NCBI GenBank assembly: GCA_013399875.1
Contig: VXAZ01007517.1
Span: 434,001-498,000 of the forward strand
Reading direction: 5' to 3'
Length of the DNA stretch: 64,000 bases
From: Gymnorhina tibicen
Lineage: Eukaryota; Chordata; Aves; Passeriformes; Artamidae
In this document: piece by piece, positions 24,601 to 34,981 of the stretch
How positions within the stretch are numbered: position 1 is the stretch's first letter
Layout: the number at the start of each line of letters is the position of its first letter
Notes under the pieces: generated by a model
The model's input: the letters and a program-made list of their open reading frames with translations, nothing else
Databases searched by the model: none
Told to the model about the DNA's origin: nothing
Program-made: the position numbers and the translations under genes

Positions 24601-25120
24601 GAGAAAAAAATGCATGGAAATTCTTGTGAAGACACTTGTTTACTTATTTCTCTTTTCAACAGAGGAAAAAAGCTCTGTCTATTTTGAAGGCTTGTGCTTT
24701 GAAATATAAGGAGCTCATCTGAAAGACAAAGAATCTCTTAAGCCTGGGAGAGCAGAGGGAAGGGAGAAGGTAGAACTCCCAAAGCCCTGTGGCTTCGCAC
24801 TTCTCTCAGTGTGCAGGAGACCTGTCAAAGCCCAGGATGGCCAGAGAACCCGTGCAGATCTCCAGCATCCTGCATCAAGGAAGAAAGATTAGCCCCACAA
24901 TGTAATTCCATTGACAAGACTTTCTCCATTGTGTCTTAAATATTGGTGAGAAAAAGGGGAACTAAAAGCCACAGCACATTTCATCTCTGGTTTTGCATCC
25001 TGTACAAACATTTTATTTAGCCAGTATTTTGGCTCTATAAAATAAACAAATCTGTACTGCAGAATGTCAGTTAAATGACTTCTACTGCTTTTAGTGGGCT
25101 TTGCATGGGAGACACTGGAT

Positions 25121-25155
25121 TTGTATTGATTTACACCAGCTGATGAGCTGGCACA
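25121..25155 (+). repeat. Possible ancient interspersed repeat relic, copy B
   Basis: The core TTGATTTACACCAGCTGATG followed by AGCTGGCACAG parallels GCTGATTTATGCCAG at 5855-5870, and a TTTTAGTGGG upstream (25090-25099) may correspond to CAGTGG in copy A. This copy is the closest in the window to the GATTTACACCAGCTGA motif I recall from other sauropsid genomes. The family name is not certain. Confidence 0.4.
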
Positions 25156-26826
25156 GTGTGTATTCTCTGCAGCTTTTATGAGACAATTAATGAATAATTC
25201 AAAATTCCAGTGCTTTGAATGGTGGTTGTGCCTCACAGAGGGAATGACTACCATTGCTGTGTTGAGAGAGATGTTTCAAAGGTTCTTTACTTTGATTGCA
25301 AAATTTTGAAATGCTCCTTGGAAGAAATCCAAACAAGCCCAAAGTACAACAACTTCTGGTCAGATTCCCACCCAATTGTAATATTTCACATCTAAAAGTC
25401 TTCAACATTTTTTTATGTGTCAAGACGATTAATATTCCCTCATCAGCTCCTCAAGATGACATATGTAATGTCATCAGCATCAGGCATCCTCCTCCTCTCA
25501 GTTGCTGCTTTTCTCTTTAACTTTTCCAGCACAGGCAACAGTCCACATGCTGAACTCTATTTGGGATACTAAAAACCTTACCTTGTTTAGATGTCTTGTT
25601 CTCTCTTTTTTTCCTAGCAGGGTGAATGGAGAATTTTGGACAGATCATATCCCTGGCCTTAGGGTGACCCCACCAAGGGACCAGCTGTAAGACTGCTCAT
25701 TGTTGCTGTGAGCAGATTTGGATACACCACTGAGCAACCCTGGAATTCTGTTTTCACCCCCAGAATTCACACTCTGGAATAAACAATTTTGAACAGCAAT
25801 TGCAATGTAAGTGTAATAATGGCAAGAGATGCCAGTTTGACAGATCTAGAGATCTGCAGCCTCTGCCTCATTCTTCACTTTTATGAGGACACGAAACAGG
25901 AATTTGATCCCATCCCTATCTGCAACATCTGCATACACAGACTTCTCCCCAAGCTGGAGTGATTGGCTCTGGAGCCAGCCAGATAGTTTTCAAACAGGGT
26001 AAATATAGACTTTGGAGGAAGTTTTCCTGTGTAGGGAAGCCAAGGTTGCCTCTTTACAACTGGTTTCCACAGTTCAAACACCAGTTTTCTCTGTTACATA
26101 AATTATTTTACTAGAACACTTTAATATCCAGTAATATTTTATTAAGTGAATCATACAGCTGACAGAAGGTTTTTGTACTAAAGAAGTGTACAGCTGTAAG
26201 GTGAGGAGAATATCAATGGGTTATGTTTTCTGAAGCCCTCCCTTAAGGATTCTTTCTGCTATCCCTCCAAAACTGGGCATGGGATACAAGATGTGGCCTT
26301 GTCAGTTCTGAGAAGGGCTGAATAAATAGTCAATGACTTTTATGGAACAATCCTCTTAATATAGCCCAGAATGAACTTTTTTTTCTTCTGCAAAACACCG
26401 TGTTTGACTCATCATGAGTTTGAGATCTGAAGTACCTCTGAGATCTTTTCTGCTGAACTGTTGCCCAACCACAAATATTCTCCACTCTGTATCTGCATTT
26501 CAGTTCTTCTGTACTGGAATTTATTTTACCTTACAAAAGACACTCAAAAATAAGCATTCTGTCTGTGCAGTTCCCAGGGCTTCACTTAATTGCAAAGCAG
26601 AGACACAGGGATCTCTGGAGGGTAATTCACCCCAACTGTCCCAGATGCCTGGATTTCACATGAACTATTGCAAATTGTCTTTCAAGAATATCACCCTGTT
26701 TGACTGTTTCATCTCCCAAGATCACATTGATTTCAGAGCTTGTAGTTCAAGTGCTTGTCAACCCTTTCACCCTGATGTTATATATGTAGAATATAAATAT
26801 TCTATTTATAGTGCCTGTCTTCAAAT

Positions 26827-26848
26827 ATCAATAAATACCTTTATTGAT
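26827..26848. repeat. Perfect 9-bp inverted repeat (hairpin)
   Basis: ATCAATAAA at 26827-26835 pairs exactly with TTTATTGAT at 26840-26848 across a 4-base loop, TACC. The AT-rich stem is weak, and no terminator role applies in a vertebrate nuclear context. Confidence 0.5.
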
Positions 26849-27882
26849 AGGTATGCTTAGAGTAGGGTTTCCAGTTAGGTGTAGAGAAAGAACCTTACAG
26901 GTGTTTTGCCTAAATTCTACTACCCCAGTTTGTTTATAAAAGATAGTGCCTGTGTCAGGACAACTTGCAAGGACTATTTCTGCAATCCTTATATCCTACC
27001 CTGGCATTCATGTCCTAAAAGAAAATTTGACGGCCTTGACATGAGTTCTTTTTGATACAACTACAGAACTCTTCTTTTAATATTTTAATTATTTTTCTGT
27101 ATGTTTTTATATTATTTTAATTAATGGCTGAAAATTAGCCTCCCTGGTCTTCTAATTCCTGCTTTTACAGTATGCTGAGATTTATTTTTCTGAGATTCAT
27201 ACAGTCATCCATGAATTCTCAAAAATAATCATGACTGGTTCAGGTTGCTCTAGGTAAGTTCTTAGAAGTGTACTTAATGGTATGCAACATCCTTCATTTT
27301 CTAAACGTATTTTTTCCCTTTCTGAGCCCTCAATTTAAAAAAAAAATGTAATTATCTGATTCATTGTGGGATTAATGCTGATATTATTAGAAATTACTGC
27401 AAACAGTGAAAGAACTAACAATCTTTTCTGTGTAATTTTTTTCTAAGTAAAGAGCACGTCTATGTGTTCCATTGATTTCTAACGTGTAGCTGCATTTTGT
27501 TCTTACTTTTCATACAGTCTTGTGGTAGCTTTTCTAGTTTCATCCATGCTTTTTCTTCTTATCCATAGTTGCTTTTCCTGGATCTCAGTTTTCTTCTCAG
27601 CTTTCTCTGTTCCTTTTCTGCTCTCACATCCTTAAAGAGTTCCTAATGGAGCAATATCAACTTTTCACCCCGATCTTGAATTCTTCCCCTTTTCAAGTTC
27701 TCTCATTTAGAAATTCCCCCTGTCTTGCCTTTTGTTTTCCTGTTCCTTTTCCTGAAAACCTCTTCCAGTTCTTTGAGTTTTTGTGTAGCTCATGATTCAC
27801 TCTCATGTGAACCCATCTGGACTATTCCCTCCAGCTCTGGGGTCCCTGGCACAGGAAGGACAAGGACATGGACTTGTTGGAG

Positions 27883-28266
27883 CAAAGAGAAGGCAACCAA
27901 TTTGATCAGAGGGATGGAGCACTTTTGCTATGAGGACAGGCTGAGAGAATTGGGATTGTTCAGGAAAAGAGAAGGCTCCAGGAAAAGAGAAGGCTCCAGA
28001 GTGATCTAATTGTGTCCTTCCAGTACTTGAAGGGAGCTGGCAAGATAAATGGAGAGGGGCTCTTTACGAGGACAAGGAAAAGTGACAGGACAAGTGGGAA
28101 TGGCTTCAAACTGAAAGAGAGTAGGTTTAGACTAGACATTAGGAAGAAATTCTTTACTGTGAGAATAGTGAGGTACTGGCACAGGTTGCCCAGTGAAGTT
28201 GTGGGTGCCCCATTCCTGGAAGTGTTCATGGCCAGGCTGAATAGGACTCTGAGCCACCTGGTCTAG
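27883..28266 (+). pseudogene. Remnant of the C-terminus of the CR1 ORF2 protein
   Basis: Two frames carry the remnant. The first contains EHFCYEDRLRELGLF followed by the duplicated KREGSR and stops at 28007-28009. The second, in a different frame, runs from SFQYLKGAG through FKLKESRFRLDIRKKFFTV and YWHRLPSEVV to a stop TAG at 28264-28266, where the full-length protein also ends. ORF2 of CR1 encodes an endonuclease and a reverse transcriptase; only the tail downstream of the catalytic domains is present, so no activity is possible. The frame change near 28000 and the 18-bp duplication at 27963-27998 are the lesions I can see. Confidence 0.85.
27963..27998 (+). repeat. 18-bp perfect tandem duplication inside CR1
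   Basis: GGAAAAGAGAAGGCTCCA occurs at 27963-27980 and again, identically, at 27981-27998. The CR1 consensus has this block once (the GGAGAAGAGAAGGCTCC segment). Because 18 is a multiple of three, the duplication keeps the frame and repeats KREGSR. Identity between the copies points to a fairly recent event. Confidence 0.9.
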
Positions 28267-29341
28267 TGGAAGGTGTCCCTGCCATGGCAAGGGGGTTTGG
28301 AACTAGATGATTTTTAAGGTCCCTTTCAACCCAAAACCATTCTGTGATTCTATGATCCCTATTGTGCTATTGTTCCTGGTAAAGAAAACTCCTTTACCCC
28401 ATAAACTCCATAAACTAAAACACCCTCTCCTTTTCTGCCCTCCAATTACTCTGCAAACATACATCCCCATTCCACCTGACAGTCAAATAAAGTCACTGAT
28501 CTCCAGGAGATCTTGTTCTTTGAAAGCTTCAGAATTTTGCTATCAGAAAGTATCATTCACCTCTTCCTTCTTAATATCTGTTTATAGTATATTGTGGTGC
28601 TGACATCCCCCTTTCTGCTTCCCTTCTTTTCAGCAAGAAACACAGAAGACACTCAGACCTGTTTCTGGCCTTCTTCTGGATTCCAGAGATTGTTTTTTGC
28701 TTGTTCTTTGCTTAAAAATGAATTTTCCAAATTTTTAATTTTTTTCCTGAAATTTCTGTACCAGTAGTTAGATCCTGCACAGATTTAGCACACTATTCTC
28801 TGTGATGCATCTATGCAATGTCATTTTCTGTTAGAAAGCTTCAATTTTATTATTCTCAAGGAATTCTACAAACATAAAACACTTCTGGCAACCAGCTTAT
28901 TTATTTGGGAACTACTCAGTTCATTATAAAAGAAACACAGAACTGCCTCCTTTTCCAGAAGGAAGACAATGTATGTCTCTCTTTTTATAAAGTATAGTGT
29001 CTGTTGCCTATGTTTTTGCTAATCCACATCTTTCCCCTCCTCTATCTAACTGCACATAGCATATACTCAGTGCGAGTATTTTCTTTACATTACTGTAGGG
29101 CTAGTTTCTTGGTGCTTACAGCACAAGCAAGGGCAAATTTAAAATTGGATGTAGAATTTTATTGGAACTACAGAAACTCAAGGATATTTCATTATAAAAC
29201 TTACTTTTGTGGTTTTGCTTTGGTGATAGTAGAGGATGTCCCACTGTTCATTTTCCTTCAATAACATTAATTCTGTATTGTATCCTCATGTTCATTGAAT
29301 TACTGTTACAAGACATAAAATCTTCACATCATACACTACAT

Positions 29342-29366
29342 TAAAAAAACAAACAAAAAACAAACC
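29342..29366 (+). repeat. A/C-rich simple repeat (AAAC)n
   Basis: The run is made of A tracts broken by single C residues (AAACAAAC pattern). It is low-complexity sequence. Confidence 0.7.
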
Positions 29367-30628
29367 ACACTAGTTTGGAATACTATATGCTTTGTAAAAC
29401 CATTTTTGCCTGTTGCTAAGGGTAGAGGATGCGCAATGGTGAACAATTGTAAAACAAGTTAGTTTTACATACGGATTTCTGCAGAAACAAATCAGTCACT
29501 AGAGAATCATTCTCTTGGAAACCAAACACTGCGGGTGAGTAAAGAGGTTTGGGAGTGGGGATAATCAGCCGTGGCTACATCTGCAAGGACCAACAATAGT
29601 CTATCCCAGAGCATTGTGTAATACAACAGAAGTCTCCCCCTTAACCTTGAATCTGTCTTCATTTGAGCTAAATCCATATTTAGTTCATTGCTCCCAAGCA
29701 CGCAAGTGTTAGTTTATGGAAAAAAAAAAAGGTCAAGCTGAGTCCAGCTGACCCCTTTTTTGTTTCTCCTTGCACTTGATTTCTTTTTTTCTTTTCTTTT
29801 TTTTATAAAAAGTTCAGCATGTTACAAGCAACTCATATGTGAAAGAAATCTGGACATGAGCAGATAGGGATGCAGCATCATCTTTGCTGCCATATAATCT
29901 TTCATCATGCTTCCCATGAGATCAGACTACAGCTACAACACCATGAATAAATAAAGAATTATGAAATACTCTCAGCCTGTGCTGGAATACTCCCTCTCTA
30001 CTCTAGGCTACTCCTGTAATATTGATCAGAAAACAATCAATATCCATGATAATCCTTGCCAGCATTTTTGACACCGGAGCTCAGATTGTATTTTCTGCTG
30101 TCCTAAACAATTTGTTTGCTGACTGTTTATGACTCTCTTGTCCTGTCTTTGCTCCACCTTTGTGCCTTTTTTCAGAGGTGTAAGGAAAATAGAGATTGGG
30201 GAGCTTCTTGAAGCAATGCTCCCATCTTTGCCATCTGTCATGTTTGATGTCACGCATTCCTGCCTTTGCAGAGTGTGTCCACAGGGCTGACGGACCCTCA
30301 AGCTGTCTTGTGCTCTTGTTAAGGCCAGCTGGGCAGACCATTGCATGGTCACCTATTATTCCTCCTGACAAAGAACAGGTTTTAGGATTGCTTCATTTTT
30401 TTCCTGTTTAATTTCTTTTTTAGGACCAAGGGTGTAGCCCGGTGTAGTTATATCCTGTCATCTCACCTTTTGTATTGGACCTAGAGATCTTGTCCCACCC
30501 CTCAAAAGGGATTTCTGCATTCATTCCAGAGGGCAGCAACCCTGTGTTATGCTGAGCATCTTTGACCTCTACTAAAACCAAGTAAAGCCAGGCTGCGAAT
30601 GAGAGATATCTCAGAAGAAAATTAAAAG

Positions 30629-30648
30629 GTTGGTTTGGTTTGGTTTTT
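30629..30648 (+). repeat. (GGTTT)n simple repeat
   Basis: Three to four units of TTGGT/GGTTT occur in tandem. The complementary CCAAA form appears at 49515-49560 and 55499-55577, so this pentanucleotide is a recurrent simple repeat in the window. Confidence 0.7.
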
Positions 30649-33600
30649 ATTATGAGTATTATCATCACAGTAAAAAAGAAGGCATTGGGATTTTGGGAGG
30701 ATATATCCTCATGTATAAAGTGAATTAGCAAACAAGGTAAATGTACTGACCTGTGTTAAATATAATGTAATGGCAAATTATCAAGGTCTGGACATTCAGT
30801 CTGGATCAATTCTTAGCACTAATATCCTGTATGCATATATCCAGTAGGATATGGGGATATAGGATAATCGTTCATATCTAGGATATATCCTTTGGGTGCA
30901 TCATACATATATGTTGATGTATTTAAGTCCTCTTTGCTGATCTTAGAAGATAAGATTGTTTAGTCTGGTATTCAGAACGCAGCAGTCCGTGACATTAAAA
31001 CACAAGAGAGAGAAAAGACCTCTGAAAGCCACTGAATTATTGAATATTTCTATTATGCCTGGTACAGAAAGTGACACTTGCACAATTTTCCTGCTACGAA
31101 AAAACCCAACAATTTTCTTTGAAATAATTGAGAAAACTTCAAAAGTTTGAAACCAAAGCTGCTACATTTAGTACTATTTTTAATTGATTGAACTATATTT
31201 TTACTAGAAATGTAGCATTTCTAAAAATAAATAAGGGGACCTGGAAGCTTTTTTTTCCCAAACATATTGTATACTTTCTTTGCCAAATCACATGTAACAG
31301 CTGCAGACTTTATAACATTATATAAATGTTCAGACTGGCTATAAAAGATTAAATATAAAATTCCAGTGCATAGAACAACTGGTATAAAGAACAACAAAAC
31401 TGAATTGAGTAAAGGCTGTTCATTTAATCTACCTTTGTTAATTGGAAACTTCATCAGGGAACAGAAAGAATCTGTTTTCATTGCAAGGTACTGTGGTGAG
31501 GGTGGTAGTAGTTCTGGAGGAATACTACACTGAGAGCACAATTCCCTCTGGAGATATCTGGCTTGAGAAGAAGACAAAACTATAATTTTACTTTAGCGCA
31601 TGGCTCCCCCTTAAGTAGGCTGGGAGTTAGGGAATTCTGTAAGAAAAGAAAACCTGGAGAACATTTGCTGTTTTGTTCCAGCTCTGGAGTCCCCCTGGAC
31701 TCAGCTCTGTGCCAGCACCGTAACAGATAAGACAGCGGGAAGAGAGAGCCAAGAGTGAATAAGCTCACAGCCTGGGGATACTGCACTGAAGAAGATACAT
31801 TTTGCAAGACACCCTGCTCTGCCCTTTTTGCATCTATGCTACATTTAACAGCACATGATCTATTTTCAAGACTGTTTCCTTCTGGAAGTCATTCTCACAG
31901 GCCAGTCCTGGGAGGTGTTAAGTGCCTTGAACTTCCACTGACGTCAGCAGGGGCTGTGGCACCTGGGATGGGCCCCACTGACCTCCCTGTCCGCCCCACC
32001 AGCTGCTCCTGTGACATCTGGACGCTTGCAGGAGCTGGCCTGTACCTTACACCCATCATACCTGCCTCTAAGTGTAGGTGCTCTCTGCTTATGGTTGCAA
32101 ACACTGCTGCATCCCAGCTGCTGAGTCCTGCAAATGTTATTTATCTGTGGCTCCAGCAAATGCTATTCATCCGTGGCTCCCATTAAAATCCAGAGAATTT
32201 ACCGCCTGTGACATTTCAGTGAGGTTGCTGGGCTTGCTAAAGTCTCCGACAGAAAAGCCACTGCACATGCCATCCATGTTGTCCATCGGGGGGGATGAAA
32301 TGGACTTTTCACACTGCCTGTACCAGTTGCTAAAGTAACTGAACTATAATGACAGTAATTTTGAATGTGTCCTTCAAGCTTTGCTGCCCAGTGTAAAAGA
32401 GTGGAGAAGGCAAAAAGCAGCACCTCCATGAGAAGGTCGAAATAGGCAGACATGCCTCCAAGGGAAAGAACAAGTCCCCAGTATCTTCTAGAAAAGTGAC
32501 AATTTACTAAATAGCCAAGGATGGGAAGGAAGAAGGCACGGGAGCATGCTCCCTGTAGCAGAGAAGGGTGAGTGAGTGTTTCACTGTGTTACAGGCTCCG
32601 ATCGCATTGCCCAGGTGCTGCCAAAGTGTCAGGGGGAAGAAGAGGCGATGTGAAGTGGAGCCCAGAGGACTCCTGCTCAGGAGCTGAGGCATGAGACTCC
32701 CTAAACAACCAATACAGGGGACTTTTAGTCCCTGGTGAAACTATTGCCATCTTTTCTTATGCCTGACTGGTGATGTTGAGCTACACCCCTGTCTGAAAAG
32801 CTGCTAAACCCTCGGCAGCCCAGTGACGGCAGGAAATGGAGCTGCTCTGTTTTCTTGGTCCTTGCTTGTGTCTCCTGTCTGGTGATTTCAGCTAAGCTCA
32901 GTAGTAAAAGTCATGGAAATTGCATGTCCCTGAATGCCTCCAAGCTTGGACACTGAGCTGGAAGCAGTACAACAAGGAAGGTATAATCATGACTTCCTCA
33001 GTAGCCAGTCCTAACTACAAGAAAAGGAAAGGCTCAGAGCTGCTGCCACAGCATCCTGAAAGATGAGAGTTTCTTCAACTGTTAATTATTCAGCTTTTCC
33101 AAGCTAGTGTTATGCTTCTCTTCTTTGGCCTGCTCCCCCAAGAAAGTCCTGTTTGTTTAAAAATATCTCTTATGAGTGGGGAAGCACTGCTTTCGCAAGT
33201 ATCCAGATGGTGCAGTTTAGGTCATGTCAACCAGATGCAGAGATTCCTGAATTAGCAAAGACCCAAACAGTGAATCTACATGTTCCAGCCCATCAGCTGA
33301 ATAGGGACTTATAAGCTGGAGTCTGGGATAGCTTAATCATGTTCACTTGGTGCTGCATTTGAGCTATTTAATGTCTCTGCTAGACTTGCATTTCTTGGGC
33401 AGAGTACTGCACAAGTGGGAGTATGCTGCCCTTGGAGTAAAAATGGTTTATATCTGGTGGGGTTCTGTGCCTCTTCACTACACACCACCCCACTCATGGT
33501 TCTGGCATCAGCATGAAGAGAACAAGTTGGGTTTACCTACTACTGCCCTTCTTCTCCTAGGCTCCTGGGGATGCAGCTGGATCTGTGGATATTAGAGAGC

Positions 33601-33649
33601 ATACCCTGGTTATAATTTACAGATTATTTTTCTTTGTGTGATAGCAGTC

Positions 33650-34850
33650 TCAGAGTAGTCTTAAGGTCTCTTCTACATCCCACTTCTCCCCTTTCTTTCT
33701 CCACTCAGTGTTAGCATCTTCCTTCATCTCAGGTCCTAACTCTTTCCATCTTTCCCTTCAAATATTCATTCCTTCTCCCCTTCCTCCTGAGTTAATGTTT
33801 TGATACTGACAGTGTGGATGACTGCATCTGGGCTGCTTTTGCAGTTAATGGAAGAAAACTGGGACTTTTAGTGTGTGGTTCATCACACCTTCCTTCAGTT
33901 ATTTGCATTAGAATGAGATTAGTTGTGCCTTAGAAGTCTGTATGTTTGATGAGGTAAATCCCAAACCTATTGTCTAATTCTACCTCCTTGGCCTTCACTT
34001 CGAATCTGCATTGTCAGCTACCAATTCCTCAGTCTCTCTCACTATTGCATAACCTCCTGAAGGTATCTTGTTCAAATTCTGCTTGCTCCTCAGATCTTCT
34101 CTACAGGCTACCCATAGCCCATTGTTTATTCTCAATTTTCCATTTTCCTCTGCACTAAACTCTTCATGTAACTTCCCTGTTACCTCCTGCCCCACAGGCT
34201 CCTTTCTAAACACACTTCTTTCTACCTTGACTCAGGAGGTCTGATTATAGTCCATAGCCCTTCCCTATCCTCTTCTGCTCCTTAAACATACAATTCTTCA
34301 AAACTCTTTCCTTGGGGAGCTCTTGAGCATCTGAACCATTTTTCAAACTTTCTTCAACATTTTGCTGTTGTTGATAGCCTCTCTTGTTATATGCTCCTCT
34401 TTGTTCTTTTCCTCTTTTCCTCTTTTTTACTCTCCTCTTGGTTCTTTTCCATCTTCAAAGCACTTGATCTTTAGACTCCTTATTCCTCTTGAAACTTCTG
34501 GGAAGACATTGTCAAATTCTTATCCTACACTGCTCTTTTCCTTTCTCCTTTCAATTGAACACATCATTGGAGACCCCTGAGATGCAGCAAAATAATATTG
34601 TTAGGGCAGTTTTAAAACTTGTCTCTATGTTGAGGGTCCATGTCCTGTGATTTGATCTGTCATCTCATTCACCTCCCCTGTGTTAGTCAGGGGTTGTCCA
34701 TTGCCTCAAGCACAACTTTCTGTCTCAGACTTCACCTCATTACCACTGACAGCAACTCACACCTTTTTCTGCCACTCAGGTCTCTCCTCCGTGAACATTT
34801 CTGCTTCTTCCTCCACAGCATTTGCCAAATGTACTCCCCAGTCTGTGTAT
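33650..34850 (+). other. Long pyrimidine-rich, strand-asymmetric region
   Basis: C and T clearly dominate the + strand over about 1.2 kb, with repeated CTCCTT, TTCCTC and CTCTTTT blocks but no fixed period; 34381-34450 is the densest part. Open frames here (33970-34158, 34362-34580, 34640-34891) are serine-, leucine- and phenylalanine-rich, as expected from the composition. It could be a decayed LINE or another old repeat, since codon-like strings such as CACCTCATTACCACTGACAG occur near 34731-34750, or simply biased DNA. I cannot assign a family. Confidence 0.45.
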
Positions 34851-34905
34851 CAACAGGGCACTGTGCTAATGAGATATACGAGCTGTCATGAGGAAATGTG
34901 TCAGT

Positions 34906-34981
34906 TAACTCATGATATAATATATAGAAAGATATGATAATATAATATAACTCATGGTATAATATATAGAAAGATATGATA
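34906..34981 (+). repeat. 42-bp tandem duplication, AT-rich
   Basis: TAACTCATGATATAATATAT starts at 34906, and an almost identical block with one change (GG for GA) starts at 34948, a period of 42 bases. At least 34 bases of the second copy match the first (to about 34981). It lies directly downstream of the pyrimidine-rich region. Confidence 0.85.

Larger units (their letters stand above)
17725..27824. other. Non-coding DNA with no recognisable gene
   Basis: I see no gene. The region is AT-rich with many stops in every frame. The longest open frames are 148 codons at 26414-26860 (+), 128 codons at 18890-19276 (-) and 121 codons at 24889-25254 (-); none resembles a known protein family and none shows a domain signature. 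Local structures are an AT-rich self-complementary block at 18634-18691, a possible ancient repeat relic at 25121-25155, and a small hairpin at 26827-26848. From about 27540 the + strand becomes pyrimidine-rich up to the CR1 element. Confidence 0.5.
27825..28355 (+). mobile_element. CR1 LINE, 5'-truncated 3' end
   Basis: The segment follows the avian CR1 3' region from the CCAGCTCTGGGG block through GGATGGAGCA, CTATGAGGACAGGCTGAGAG and GGCACAGGTTGCCCAG, then TCTAGTGGAAGGTGTCCCTG and GGAACTAGATGATTTTTAAG, to the diagnostic tail CCATTCTGTGATTCTATGAT. CR1 elements are non-LTR retrotransposons that usually insert as 5'-truncated copies ending in a short tandem tail rather than poly(A), and this copy fits. 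It keeps the end of the reverse-transcriptase ORF (see 27883-28266). It lies inside pyrimidine-rich host DNA. Divergence from the consensus I recall is visible but moderate, so it is younger than the copy at 50812. Confidence 0.93.
28356..33649. other. Non-coding DNA with no recognisable gene
   Basis: I see no gene. Pyrimidine-rich sequence continues from the CR1 to about 28640. Poly(A)- and poly(T)-type low-complexity runs lie at 29342-29366, 29718-29730 and 29783-29805, and TTTGG repeats lie at 30629-30648. Around 30820-30910 the hexamer ATATCC and its complement recur (TATCC, GGATAT) without a clear period. The longest open frame is 143 codons at 31755-32186 (+), in a GC-richer patch, with no recognisable domain. 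Confidence 0.5.

Noticed and set aside
26414..26860. 148-codon open frame on the + strand
   Set aside because: The translation has no recognisable family, is rich in Ser, Phe and Cys as chance frames are, and has no visible promoter or splice context. Conservation between species would be needed to revive it.
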